Below are positions 10,670-19,761 of a stretch of 64,000 bases of DNA, in pieces. The position numbers and the translations under genes were made by a program. The stretch covers positions 1 to 64,000 of the forward strand of contig NZ_VTZU01000024.1 of the NCBI RefSeq assembly GCF_008370685.1, given 5' to 3'. Source of the stretch: Aquimarina sp. RZ0 (lineage in GTDB: Bacteria > Bacteroidota > Bacteroidia > Flavobacteriales > Flavobacteriaceae). Positions within the stretch are counted from its first letter, which is position 1. Each line of letters begins with the position of its first letter. Below the pieces are notes generated by a model. The model worked only from the letters and a program-made list of their open reading frames with translations, was not told the DNA's origin and did no database searches.

Positions 10670-11116
10670 TTAGCCTACCTTTTCAAAAACAAGCTTAAGC
10701 ACACCGTCTAAATCACTATTAGCAGAAATATCAGATGGAGTTCCCAAATTAATCATTACGGGTTGATTCTTGATTTTTCCTCTCAGGAAATATTGAAAAG
10801 TAGTTCCAGATTTAAATTTATAACCTTTAAGGGGTGATCCAAACGAAGTGAAGATAACTTCAGTTTTAGAAGAACTACTAGCAGCAAATGCTTCTATTGT
10901 AGCGTCAAAAACAGCTGATAACATATCATCACTATAATAATCCCATTTGATGGATGTTCCATTACATGCTTGTAATTCGTATTCAGATTGCGCTTCGCAA
11001 CCTCTTGGAACTTGTATGTGGTTTCCTACTAAATTTAAAAAGCCAATACGTTTGCTATCTTGTCCATAGAAACTTATAGTAGCAAATAATAATACAAAAG
11101 TAAAAATGTTCTTCAT
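10670..11116 (-). CDS. small secreted protein of unknown function
   Basis: 148 residues with a clear signal peptide (MKNIFTFVLLFATISFYG, cleavage before QDSK). The mature part has two cysteines (near CEAQ and ACNG) that could form a disulfide. It ends in a basic residue and Gly with no sorting domain or beta-barrel pattern. I do not recognise the family. It stands alone on the minus strand between the DUF1569 gene and radC. Confidence 0.7.
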   Translation of the reverse strand: MKNIFTFVLLFATISFYGQDSKRIGFLNLVGNHIQVPRGCEAQSEYELQACNGTSIKWDYYSDDMLSAVFDATIEAFAASSSSKTEVIFTSFGSPLKGYKFKSGTTFQYFLRGKIKNQPVMINLGTPSDISANSDLDGVLKLVFEKVG

Positions 11117-11340
11117 AAATAGGTTAATTTGAAGTTGTTAAATTCTATATTTTAGACTTAGGATCGTCAAATATAGTAAAACTTTCATTTTCAAACAAAT
11201 ATCTGGTCAAAGAATCTAGGTTTACAAGAGGGCTTTATGTTGGAACTCAAATATTTTGGGGAATAATATATTGTATTTGAGATAAATAGTTTATACTTAT
11301 GGCATAAAAAAAAGTAGGTAAAGTGTATAAAAATAAATAA

Positions 11341-12039
11341 ATGAGTAAATATAATTCTTCATTTTCTATCAAGGAGTGGAGTGAAAATGATCGTCCAAGA
11401 GAAAAATTATTGGTTAAAGGGAAGAATTCATTAACTGATGCTGAGCTAGTTGCTATTTTGATAGGTTCAGGAAATAGGGATGAAAGCGCAGTTGACTTGA
11501 GTAAAAGGATTTTGGCGAGTGTAGGTCATCAAATAAACTCTTTAGGGAAATTATCTGTAAAACAGTTAATGGATTTCAAAGGAATTGGAGAAGCAAAGGC
11601 AATTTCTATTGTTGCCGGATTAGAATTAGGTAGGAGAAGAATCGATGAAGATGTCCCTCAAATTCAAAAAATTACTAGTAGTAAAGATGTTTTTATGGTT
11701 CTAAACCCTTTAATTGGCGATCTCGAGCATGAAGAGTTTTGGGTGTTGTATTTGAATAATTCAAACAAGATACTACAAAAAAAGCAGATTAGTATAGGAG
11801 GGAAGACCGGAACTTTGGTTGATCCGAGAATTGTATATAGAGCTGCGTTGGATTTTGGAGCTACTTCTATAATTTTGGCGCATAATCACCCTAGCGGTTC
11901 TTTAATACCTAGCCAATCTGATAAGAATTTAACTCAAAAATTAAAGCAAGCAGGAATATGCCTGGAGATAAAACTACTAGATCACTTAATAATTACAGAA
12001 AAAAAATATGTTAGTTTTGCTGATGAGAAGATTTTGTAG
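11341..12039 (+). CDS. radC: RadC/UPF0758 JAB-domain protein
   Basis: A RadC family protein of 232 residues, the usual length. The N-terminal helix-hairpin-helix region (LMDFKGIGEAKAISI, about 76-90) is followed by a JAB/MPN metalloprotease-like domain. The zinc signature is complete: Glu near 130 (LEHEEFW), then HNHPSG (His181, His183, Ser185) and Asp193 in SQSDKN. The name comes from an old DNA-repair assignment. The actual function is unsettled, and replication or recombination roles have been proposed. It is transcribed alone. Confidence 0.9.
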   Translation: MSKYNSSFSIKEWSENDRPREKLLVKGKNSLTDAELVAILIGSGNRDESAVDLSKRILASVGHQINSLGKLSVKQLMDFKGIGEAKAISIVAGLELGRRRIDEDVPQIQKITSSKDVFMVLNPLIGDLEHEEFWVLYLNNSNKILQKKQISIGGKTGTLVDPRIVYRAALDFGATSIILAHNHPSGSLIPSQSDKNLTQKLKQAGICLEIKLLDHLIITEKKYVSFADEKIL

Positions 12040-12359
12040 TTTCTTATATCATATTGATTTTTGATATGTTAAAAAAATAAGAAAAAGTAGGGTTAATTCT
12101 TATCTGCTTGTTTATAGTAGTTATCATTGATAATGATGATCTCCTGAAGATGGGAAGAGAAGTGGTTATAAAATTCTAAGTTCAAATAACTTTCTGGATA
12201 GAAAATTGAGAAAGAATAGTCTTAATAAGTCTATTTCTGATTTGTTTCTGTACTGATTAGAACCATTTGGATTGACAAATTTGATAGTAAGAAAATAGGA
12301 TGCGTGCTAGTATGTTTATAAATAAAAAGTAAGATTAGTTAGATCATCACCTTGATAGT
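12040..12359. other. 320-bp intergenic region
   Basis: AT-rich spacer after radC. It holds a small inverted repeat (ATATCA...TGATAT, about 12046-12068) just past the radC stop without a U-tract, and a TTATCATTGATAATGATGAT stretch at 12121-12140 that resembles a Fur-type half-site array by chance or design. No open frame of note or RNA gene was seen. Confidence 0.4.
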
Positions 12360-13670
12360 ATGGTATTAATTTATGTTCACAAAATTACTCCTAGAATCTC
12401 CTATGTGTTTAAGCATATTTGCAAGCGCATTTTAGGATGTGAAATTGATTTTACATCTAAAATAGAATCTTTTATAGCACACAAGGGTTCTAAATTTTCT
12501 TATGGTAAACAACCGCTGGGAAAAGAACTGTATTTTCAGAGTGTAGATTTGCTTTTTGAACAGGGATTTAATGAAGTAGCGATACAAGTTCTTCCCTGGG
12601 AAGATACTCAGTGTTTTTTTCAGGTTAAGAATCCTAATTCTGCATTACCATTTGATGTATTTGCCGCAACATTTTATTTATTATCGAGGTATGAAGAATA
12701 CCTTCCACACGTAAAAGACGAACTGGGGCGTTTTGAAGCTACAGAAAGTGTAGCATACGTTCATGATTTTTTAAAAGATCCTGTAGTAGATATTTGGGCT
12801 TATAAATTCAAGAAAATCATTTTAGAAAAATACCGAGATATTAAGTTTAAAGAAAAAGAATTTAATATCATACCGATTGTAGCGGTTTCGCAGACATTTG
12901 CGTATTGGCAGAAAGGTATTCTAAGATCTATTGGAGGTGGATTGAGAGATTTATGGAACTTGAAACTGGGAGAAGTAACGGACAGAATAAAGGTTATTAT
13001 GGGGCTAAAAAAAGATCCGTATAATACTTTTGATTTTATAATAAATTTTCAAAAAACAAAAAAGAGAAAGGCTATTATATTGTTTGGTTTGGGAGATTAC
13101 TCTAATTATGAGAAAAATGTAAATTATAATAAACCAGAACATAGAGAAGTTATAAAACATGTTTCAGATTATATTGATGTTGGGCTTAAGGTATCTTATA
13201 GTGCTATTTCGGATGTAACAATTTTAAAAGAAGAAAAAAAAAGAATAGAAGGGATCGTAAACAGACAACTAAAATATTCGTTATGTTCTTTTTATAAAAT
13301 AAAATTGCCTGAGGCGTACAGAAGTTTTATAGAACTAGAGGTAGAAGAAGATTTTTCTATGGGATATCCTGAACATTCTGGGTTTAGAGCCGGAACGTGT
13401 ACACCTTTTTTGTTTTATGATTTGGATTATGAAGTGCAAACTCCATTAACTGTTTATTCTTTTTGTTGTACTCCCGGAAGTTTTGAAGATTTTAATAATG
13501 AAAGAATGGTAAAAGAAGAGGTGATTTCTTATATGAAAAAAATTAAAAAAGTTAATGGAACTTTTATCTCTATTTTCAGTAATGGTCTTTTTAGTGAACT
13601 TAATACTCAGACTTTTTGGAGATTAATATTTAAATTTATTTGGGATATAGATGAAAATAGAAAAAGTTGA
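12360..13670 (+). CDS. polysaccharide-deacetylase-family protein, metal-binding motifs degenerate
   Basis: This is a 436-residue member of a flavobacterial family with an N-terminal DUF7033-like domain (KITPRISYVFKHI, PFDVFAATFYLLSRYEEY) and a NodB-type deacetylase barrel. The family-wide segments ELGRF, PVVDIWAYK, GDYSNYEKN and GYPEHSGFRAGTCTPF are present. Two catalytic segments are not. The Asp-Asp strand, normally like TxDVDxAY, reads IPIVAVSQTFAYW (residues 171-183). The HPSY motif reads GLKVSYSA (about 275-282). The metal triad therefore seems lost, and I suspect a non-catalytic protein that keeps a polysaccharide- or partner-binding role. It overlaps the next gene by 20 bp, implying coupling. 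Confidence 0.72.
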   Translation: MVLIYVHKITPRISYVFKHICKRILGCEIDFTSKIESFIAHKGSKFSYGKQPLGKELYFQSVDLLFEQGFNEVAIQVLPWEDTQCFFQVKNPNSALPFDVFAATFYLLSRYEEYLPHVKDELGRFEATESVAYVHDFLKDPVVDIWAYKFKKIILEKYRDIKFKEKEFNIIPIVAVSQTFAYWQKGILRSIGGGLRDLWNLKLGEVTDRIKVIMGLKKDPYNTFDFIINFQKTKKRKAIILFGLGDYSNYEKNVNYNKPEHREVIKHVSDYIDVGLKVSYSAISDVTILKEEKKRIEGIVNRQLKYSLCSFYKIKLPEAYRSFIELEVEEDFSMGYPEHSGFRAGTCTPFLFYDLDYEVQTPLTVYSFCCTPGSFEDFNNERMVKEEVISYMKKIKKVNGTFISIFSNGLFSELNTQTFWRLIFKFIWDIDENRKS

Positions 13671-14340
13671 TCATATTTTTTTTGATCTGGATCATACACT
13701 TTGGGATTTTGATAAGAATTCTTCACTGGCATTTCAGATGCTGTTTGAGAAATTTGAAATTGGCATTCCTATAGAAGAATTCTTAAAAGTATATCAGCCA
13801 ATAAACATGAATTACTGGAAGTTGTACAGAGAGGAGCAAATAACACAAACAGCATTGAGGAGAGGACGTCTGATAGATGCTTTTGATGTCTTTAAGGTGT
13901 ATTTACCTCTTCATATTATAGATTCTTTATCAAAAGATTATATATCTTTTTTACCAATCAATAATTATTTAATTGATGGTGCCAGAGAATTATTAGAATA
14001 TTTAATACCAAAATACCAGTTACATATTATCACCAACGGGTTCAAAGAGGTTCAGGATACAAAGCTCATTAATTCCAGAATCAAGAACTTTTTTAAGACA
14101 GTTACTGATAGTGAGCAGGTTGGAGTTAAAAAACCTAATCCGGCTATTTTTGAACATGCGCTTGAGGTTTCTGGTGCAGATGCAGGCAGAAGTTTAATGA
14201 TAGGAGATAATTATGAAGCTGATATTATTGGAGCTGAGAGTCTAGGAATCAAAACAATATGTTTTAATTACCATAAAGAGAAATTACCAGATGAATCGAT
14301 TCAAGTTTCAGAATTGATGCAAATAAAAAAATACATTTAG
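13651..14340 (+). CDS. YjjG-family HAD nucleotidase
   Basis: A HAD-superfamily phosphatase of 229 residues in the YjjG family, cytoplasmic nucleoside 5'-monophosphate phosphatases active on noncanonical pyrimidine nucleotides. Motif I FFDLDHTLWDF has Asp12 and Asp14. Motif II is ITNGF near residue 129. Motif III Lys lies in GVKKPNPAIFEHAL. Motif IV is MIGDNYEADIIGA with paired Asp residues. The cap follows motif I as in class C1. The start codon lies inside the preceding deacetylase-family gene, so translation may be coupled. Confidence 0.87.
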   Translation: MKIEKVDHIFFDLDHTLWDFDKNSSLAFQMLFEKFEIGIPIEEFLKVYQPINMNYWKLYREEQITQTALRRGRLIDAFDVFKVYLPLHIIDSLSKDYISFLPINNYLIDGARELLEYLIPKYQLHIITNGFKEVQDTKLINSRIKNFFKTVTDSEQVGVKKPNPAIFEHALEVSGADAGRSLMIGDNYEADIIGAESLGIKTICFNYHKEKLPDESIQVSELMQIKKYI

Positions 14341-14378
14341 TAATAAATATTTGTATCTTTTCGTTAACATTAAATAAT

Positions 14379-14386
14379 CCCCCCCC
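14379..14386 (+). promoter_or_regulatory. eight-C homopolymer two bases before a start codon
   Basis: Eight consecutive C residues occupy the ribosome-binding region of the lipoprotein gene starting at 14389. A TATCTTTT box about 20 bp further upstream (near 14354) could be its promoter. Such G/C runs are rare in this AT-rich sequence. A length change would alter the spacer or the accessibility of the start codon. Confidence 0.55.
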
Positions 14387-14388
14387 AA

Positions 14389-14979
14389 ATGAGAATAAGA
14401 AAATCCTATTTACTATTATTAATTATTGGTGCAATTTTGTTATCTGCGTCTTGTGTAAAAGACTTGGATTTTGATCAAATAGAAGAGGTTGTTTTGACTC
14501 CGGTTTTTGAGCTTGATTTTATTTTTTCAGAATTTGATATGAATGATTTTGTTCCAGATGGTTTACCAACTGATACAGAATTTGATGTTCCTCGCGAGCA
14601 GCTGCGAGATACAGTAAATTATGATCTTGTGGGATCTGATTTTGCTGTTGATAATTTAGATAGAATAGAGCTCACTTTTGAAGTGCGCAATACAATACAA
14701 CGTGAGTTTACCATACAGTTTCAGTTTTTAACAGATGCGGATCAACCTATAGGCGAACTTTATACTATTCCGATTCAGGCAGGCTTAGGAGAAGGAACAG
14801 CACCTGTAATTTCATTTTCTGTTCCCAACCCTATTGTATTAGACAATGCTACCCTTAATGAATTGTCACAGGCTCAAAAAATTGCTACAGAGGTTATAAT
14901 CCCTACGCTGAATACGGATTTAAGAGGTGTATTGCATATAAGATCGAAAGCCAGTTACTTTGTAAATTACGAATTATGA
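14389..14979 (+). CDS. putative lipoprotein, first gene of an envelope operon
   Basis: 196 residues with a hydrophobic N-terminus and a lipobox ending at Cys22 (LLSASC), followed by acidic residues typical of Bacteroidota surface-export signals (VKDLDFDQ). The rest looks like beta-rich extracellular sequence. I do not recognise a named family. Its stop codon overlaps the start of the next gene, and that gene in turn overlaps the third, so the three are almost certainly one operon. The partner outer-membrane protein suggests a surface or periplasmic complex. Confidence 0.72.
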   Translation: MRIRKSYLLLLIIGAILLSASCVKDLDFDQIEEVVLTPVFELDFIFSEFDMNDFVPDGLPTDTEFDVPREQLRDTVNYDLVGSDFAVDNLDRIELTFEVRNTIQREFTIQFQFLTDADQPIGELYTIPIQAGLGEGTAPVISFSVPNPIVLDNATLNELSQAQKIATEVIIPTLNTDLRGVLHIRSKASYFVNYEL

Positions 14980-16376
14980 GAATCCTATTATATACTTGTA
15001 TTAGTTTATTGGGATATTCATTATGTGCCCAAAATAAAGAAACATTATACGACTTTACTGACGTACCACAATCATTACTGCTTAATCCTGGGGCAGAAGT
15101 GAATTTTAACTATCATACGGGAGTTCCTTTTTTATCACAGATTCACGTAAATGCGGGTCTTAAAGGAGGTTCTTTGTATGATGTCTTTGGTGATGACGGA
15201 AGAAATATAAATGATAAAATAGAGAATACGCTTAATACACTGACAAATAATGATTACCTAACTTTAACACAGCAATTAGAGCTTATCAATTTTGGATGGA
15301 GAAGCAAATTTAATAGAAATCTTTATTATTCTGGAGGATTATATCAGGAGCTTGATCTTATCGTATATTTTCCAAAAGATTTTGCAGTATTGGCATATCA
15401 AGGGAATCAGGATTTTATCAATCAACCATTTAGATTTTCTAGTGTAAGTGCTACTGCAGAAATGCTAACAGTGTTTCATTTTGGATACAATAAAAAAGTG
15501 AATAAAAAGCTGACTTTTGGAGCGAGAGCCAAATTGTATTCCAGTATTTTTAATTTCAGAACTACAAAAAATAGAGGAACCTTTACAACCATAGAAACAC
15601 CGCAAGGAAATAATATCTATCGGCATGTACTAAGTAATATAAATGTAAGTGCGCAAACTGCCGGGTATGCCTCATTACGAGATATAGAATCAGAAGACAT
15701 GAATGATGGTGCTAAACAAGTACTTAATAAATTTTTAGGGAGAGCTTTTCTGGGAGGTAATTTAGGACTGGGAATGGATGTTGGGTTTAGCTACAAATTA
15801 GAAGATCAATGGACTGTTACGGGAAGTATGACAGATTTGGGAATGATTTTTTATACAAAAGATGTGGAGAGCTATCAAGCAAGAGGAAGTTATGTTTTTG
15901 AAGGTTTTGAGACTCCAATTACTGAAGGTAATGGTCAGGATATACTGGATGAATTAGAAACCGCAATCCCCAGGGATACGATAAACTCTAGTTATGTGGC
16001 TTTGCGTCCATTAAAACTAAATGGATCCATTAAATATTCATTTAATAGATATGATGATGGTAGCTGTAATTGCTTTTTAGAAGGCGAAGATCCTCCATAT
16101 CTGGATGCTTTTGGGTTACAACTTTTTACACAATTTAGACCTAGAAGACCTCAATATGCTGCTTCTCTATTTTATTATAAACGCCTTTCTAATCTCTTTA
16201 GAGCAAAATTAACATACACATTAGATGATTATTCTTATAAAAATGTAGGTTTTTTATTATCGACACATATTAACAAAATTAATTTCTATATTTCAGGAAA
16301 TAATATTTTAGAATATTCTAATCTTGCAAAAGCTAGAGGGATATCGGTACAATTAGGATTTAATGTAATAATGTAA
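14976..16376 (+). CDS. DUF5723-like outer-membrane protein
   Basis: 466 residues with a signal peptide ending near LCAQ. The sequence resembles the DUF5723 family, beta-barrel-like proteins of Bacteroidota that follow small lipoproteins and resemble PorV/FadL-type barrels. Features include YDFTDVPQSLLLNPGAEVNFNYHTGVPFL split over the first 60 residues, an INFGWR strand, FGARAKLYSS, GLGMDVGFSYKL, a loop with CNCFLEGE, and alternating barrel strands to the C-terminus. It overlaps the preceding gene by 4 bp and the next by 1 bp. Its transport role is unknown. Confidence 0.78.
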   Translation: MRILLYTCISLLGYSLCAQNKETLYDFTDVPQSLLLNPGAEVNFNYHTGVPFLSQIHVNAGLKGGSLYDVFGDDGRNINDKIENTLNTLTNNDYLTLTQQLELINFGWRSKFNRNLYYSGGLYQELDLIVYFPKDFAVLAYQGNQDFINQPFRFSSVSATAEMLTVFHFGYNKKVNKKLTFGARAKLYSSIFNFRTTKNRGTFTTIETPQGNNIYRHVLSNINVSAQTAGYASLRDIESEDMNDGAKQVLNKFLGRAFLGGNLGLGMDVGFSYKLEDQWTVTGSMTDLGMIFYTKDVESYQARGSYVFEGFETPITEGNGQDILDELETAIPRDTINSSYVALRPLKLNGSIKYSFNRYDDGSCNCFLEGEDPPYLDAFGLQLFTQFRPRRPQYAASLFYYKRLSNLFRAKLTYTLDDYSYKNVGFLLSTHINKINFYISGNNILEYSNLAKARGISVQLGFNVIM

Positions 16377-17221
16377 TGAGTGTAGTTCGTATTTTGTTTT
16401 TATGTATAAGCGTTTTTTCTTCTATAAGTTTTTATGGAAAAAAAAATGTAAATGATTATAAATATGTTATAGTACCAGAAAGGTATGGTTTTTTAAAAAA
16501 GAATGATGAATATCAATTAAATTCTTTGTCAAAGTTTTTATTTAATAAATATGGGTTTCAAGCTTTTATCCAGGGAGAAGAATTACCAGAAGACCTCATT
16601 AATAATGGATGTTTGGGGTTAAGGGCAGAGGTTAAGAAAAATTCAGGGTTATTTGTTACAAAATTTATAGTAGAATTAAAAGATTGTAATGGAACTGTTG
16701 TTTTTTCTTCTTCTGAAGGTGCAAGTAGAGAGAAAGATTATAAAAAAGCATACCATGAGGCACTCAGAGATGCGTTTAAGGATGTGAAAGCTCTTAATTA
16801 TAAATACACACCCAAAACCCAAAATATAAAAGAAGAGGATCATAATGATGTAACTACTAAAAAGGAAGTTTCTAAGCCCGTAGTTTCAATGCCAAAACAT
16901 CCTGAGACTAATGCAACTCCTATCGCGCAAAAGGATGGGCTACCAAAAAAAGCAATAGAAGAAAAGACCGTTTCTTATATATTTAATGACAACGTTTTTA
17001 TTTTTAAAAAGGAAGCGTATGGTTATGAATTGCTTCAAAACAATGGAGATACCCAGGTTTCTATAGGGAAACTATTTAAATCTAATAGTGGGAATAGTTA
17101 TATAGTAAAAGCAGGAGATCTTAGTGGGAATGGTTATTTTGATAATTATCAGAATTTTGTCTTAGAACGAATCAATCCGGTTACAAATAAACTAATAACA
17201 GATATTTTTGCAAGACAATGA
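16376..17221 (+). CDS. secreted protein of unknown function, third gene of the operon
   Basis: 281 residues with an N-terminal signal peptide (MSVVRILFLCISVFSSISFYG). The N-terminal half (KYVIVPERYGFLKKNDEYQL, NSLSKFLFNKYGFQAF) resembles a small alpha/beta domain often found downstream of flavobacterial outer-membrane genes. A Pro/Lys-rich linker (about 150-190) joins a C-terminal beta domain. No named family was recognised. The start overlaps the stop of the DUF5723-like gene by one base, so it belongs to the same transcript and probably to the same envelope function. Confidence 0.7.
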   Translation: MSVVRILFLCISVFSSISFYGKKNVNDYKYVIVPERYGFLKKNDEYQLNSLSKFLFNKYGFQAFIQGEELPEDLINNGCLGLRAEVKKNSGLFVTKFIVELKDCNGTVVFSSSEGASREKDYKKAYHEALRDAFKDVKALNYKYTPKTQNIKEEDHNDVTTKKEVSKPVVSMPKHPETNATPIAQKDGLPKKAIEEKTVSYIFNDNVFIFKKEAYGYELLQNNGDTQVSIGKLFKSNSGNSYIVKAGDLSGNGYFDNYQNFVLERINPVTNKLITDIFARQ

Positions 17222-17386
17222 CACCTTTTTTTTATTTAAAATCACCTGTTAAAATTTGCTTTTTTTCGTTTGTATTTTCAAAAATAAAAAGGAATGATTT
17301 TGGCGGCTAATTTTATTTTAAAATTGAATAAGTATTATCCTTTGCTTGAGTATTTTTGAAATAGAATTGGTTTTTAACGTAGGTTT

Positions 17387-18664
17387 TTAATATTGATATT
17401 TATCTCCCCAGCGTGTTTTGAGAAAATTCCTCAATGCATTCTCCCGCTGATTATTTCCAGGATCATATAATTTAGTATTCTTGATGGTTTCTGGAAGAAA
17501 TTCCTGAGATACAAAGTTATTGCTATGATCATGAGCATATTTATAATCTTCTCCATATCCTAATTCTTTCATTAATTTGGTAGGGGCATTTCTAATATGT
17601 AGTGGAACAGATAAATCCCCGGTTTGCCGTACTAATTGTTGTGCTTTGTTAATAGCCATATAAGAAGCATTGCTTTTGGGAGAAGTAGCTAGATAAACAG
17701 CACATTGACTTAATACAATGCGTGCTTCGGGATATCCTATGGTAGTTACAGCCTGAAAAGTATTATTAGCCATAATTAGTGCGGTTGGATTAGCGTTACC
17801 AATATCTTCAGAGGCTAGTATAATCATTCTGCGAGCTAAGAATTTTAAATCTTCTCCGCCTTCTATCATCCTTGCCAGCCAATACACTGCAGCATTAGGG
17901 TCACTCCCTCTTACAGATTTAATAAAAGCCGAAATGATATCATAATGTTGTTCACCTGTTTTATCGTATCGTACGGTATTTTGCTGAACTAATTTTAGTA
18001 CAAGATCATTAGTAATAATGATAGAATCCAGCTCTTGACTAGAAATAATTAATTCAAAAATGTTTAATAATTTTCTTGCATCCCCTCCACTTAGTCGAAG
18101 TAGAGCATCTGTTTCTTTTAGTTTTATATCTTTGGTTTGTAAGTACTCATCTTTTTGCATGGCTCTGTCTAGTAGCGCTTCAAGTTCTTTTTTGCCAAAA
18201 GGGTTTAATACATAAACCTGACAGCGTGATAGAAGTGCTGGGATTACTTCAAAACTCGGATTTTCTGTGGTTGCCCCAATCAATGTGATCCATCCTTTCT
18301 CTACTGCACCCAATAATGAATCTTGTTGTGATTTACTAAAACGATGAATCTCATCAATAAATAGGATAGGATTTTTGGTAGTAAATAATCCTCCGCTTTG
18401 TTTCGCTTTATCAATGACTTCTCGTACTTCTTTTACTCCACTATTAATAGCACTAAGCGTATAAAACGGTCTACTGGATTCATTGGCAATGATATTTGCC
18501 AAAGTAGTTTTTCCAACACCCGGAGGTCCCCAGAGTATTAATGAAGGAATAATTCCTTTTTTTATCTGTTGAGTAAGAGAGCCATCATCACCTATTAGGT
18601 GTTCCTGACTTAGGTATTCTTCTAAAGATTTTGGACGTATCCTTTCTGCAAGAGGTTTATTCAT
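17387..18664 (-). CDS. rarA: replication-associated recombination protein A (RarA/MgsA)
   Basis: A AAA+ ATPase of 425 residues, homologous to RarA/MgsA and eukaryotic WRNIP1, acting at stalled replication forks with SSB. Walker [10 protein letters not shown] is at about residues 45-53. Walker B is FIDEIHRF near 102. Sensor-1 lies in [11 protein letters not shown], and the arginine finger in [19 protein letters not shown] (sensor-2 helix) and the tetramerising C-terminal domain ([23 protein letters not shown] split by a helix turn) follow. The length is standard. The start codon is only five bases after a TAACTTTG box, so the mRNA may be leaderless. Confidence 0.93.
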   Translation of the reverse strand: MNKPLAERIRPKSLEEYLSQEHLIGDDGSLTQQIKKGIIPSLILWGPPGVGKTTLANIIANESSRPFYTLSAINSGVKEVREVIDKAKQSGGLFTTKNPILFIDEIHRFSKSQQDSLLGAVEKGWITLIGATTENPSFEVIPALLSRCQVYVLNPFGKKELEALLDRAMQKDEYLQTKDIKLKETDALLRLSGGDARKLLNIFELIISSQELDSIIITNDLVLKLVQQNTVRYDKTGEQHYDIISAFIKSVRGSDPNAAVYWLARMIEGGEDLKFLARRMIILASEDIGNANPTALIMANNTFQAVTTIGYPEARIVLSQCAVYLATSPKSNASYMAINKAQQLVRQTGDLSVPLHIRNAPTKLMKELGYGEDYKYAHDHSNNFVSQEFLPETIKNTKLYDPGNNQRENALRNFLKTRWGDKYQY

Positions 18665-18669
18665 GTGTG

Positions 18670-18677
18670 CAAAGTTA
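18670..18677 (-). promoter_or_regulatory. TAnnTTTG -7 box of rarA, next to the start codon
   Basis: On the minus strand TAACTTTG is followed by CACAC and then the rarA ATG. With Bacteroidota transcription starting a few bases after the TTTG, the message would begin at or within a base or two of the start codon. I see no clear TTTG at the -33 position. Confidence 0.5.
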
Positions 18678-18988
18678 CTAAAACAGAAGAGAGTTAAGAT
18701 TTGGTAACTAATAGTTTTATAAAATATGCGTTTTATTATTAGTATTTTAGTAAGAGTTATGTCAATTGTTTTTTGAATTTATTCTAAAAAAAATTATGAT
18801 TTTTCTGTTTTAGTAGAGAAGAAAATTCAAGTATAGGTGGTTAAGGTTTATGTTTATTCTGAAACTAAAGTGAAAAAAGGATATTTTATTCCAGTATATT
18901 CAAGTGATAAGAGGTATTAGCTTATGATATACTGACAATTTAGCTGAATTACTTTTTTGGATGATTTTTTGATTACGATTTTATTATT
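18678..18988. other. intergenic region between divergent rarA and rhomboid genes
   Basis: About 310 bp of AT-rich spacer. I see no gene or stable hairpin. Candidate promoter elements for the rhomboid gene are not convincing. Confidence 0.4.
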
Positions 18989-19750
18989 ATGAATGAAAAG
19001 GAAGATTTTAATTTTAGCACAGGTGTTATAGGATACCCAATCTTATTTGTACTAGCCATCTGGATAGTTTTTTGGTTTGAAATTCGATTTAATTTTGATT
19101 TTAATACCTGGGGAGTGTATCCCAGATCAATTATTGGACTCAGAGGAATTCTCTTTTCTCCTTTTATACATGGAGACCTATCACATTTGTGGCATAATAC
19201 ATTACCATTATTAATCCTATCTGCATCGCTTTTCTTTTTTTATCCAAAAAACGTTTGGAGAGTATTATTAGCTGGGGTCTTATGTACAGGAATACTTACC
19301 TGGCTATTAGGTAGAGAAGCAAATCATATTGGAGCCAGTGGAGTGATTTATATGCTTTTTGGTTTTTTGTTTTTTAAAGGAATTATAGCTAAACACTTTA
19401 GATTGATTGCTTTATCATTAATTGTGGTTTTTATTTATGGTAGTATGATATGGTATATTGCACCTATAGACCCCAAAATTTCCTGGGAAGGGCACTTATC
19501 TGGTTTGATTACAGGAATAGTTTTAGCTTTTGTAATTAAAAAAGGAATAGCAAAGCCAAAGAAATATCATTGGGAGTCTTCAGGGTATAATCCAGATGAC
19601 GATGAGTTTTTACGGCATTTTGATGAACACGGTAATTTTATAGAAATATTGCCCGAAGATACAGTGGAGGAGGAGTCAGTTACTATAGTGTATGAGTATA
19701 AAAAAAGGGATGATGCATTAGATACAGAAAGAGATCAAGAAAATAATTAA
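18989..19750 (+). CDS. rhomboid-family intramembrane serine protease
   Basis: 253 residues with about six membrane helices, the minimal bacterial rhomboid core, plus a 65-residue acidic cytoplasmic tail. The catalytic dyad is visible: Ser117 in GASG and His169 in the last helix (GHLSG). The second helix carries HLWHN (His66, His69, Asn70), the conserved oxyanion residues. These proteases cleave single-pass membrane proteins within the bilayer. The substrate is unknown. The gene converges with rlmB, 12 bp between stops. The start at 18989 is the only Met before helix one. Confidence 0.9.
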   Translation: MNEKEDFNFSTGVIGYPILFVLAIWIVFWFEIRFNFDFNTWGVYPRSIIGLRGILFSPFIHGDLSHLWHNTLPLLILSASLFFFYPKNVWRVLLAGVLCTGILTWLLGREANHIGASGVIYMLFGFLFFKGIIAKHFRLIALSLIVVFIYGSMIWYIAPIDPKISWEGHLSGLITGIVLAFVIKKGIAKPKKYHWESSGYNPDDDEFLRHFDEHGNFIEILPEDTVEEESVTIVYEYKKRDDALDTERDQENN

Positions 19751-19761
19751 TGATCTTTTAT

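Noticed and set aside
12121..12140. Fur-box-like TTATCATTGATAATGATGAT
   Set aside because: One isolated match in AT-rich DNA, about 220 bp from a gene with no iron role. Not enough to call.
17295..17312. GGCGGCTAATTTT resembling the susC leader motif
   Set aside because: It lies between two convergent genes with no start codon after it and matches only partly.
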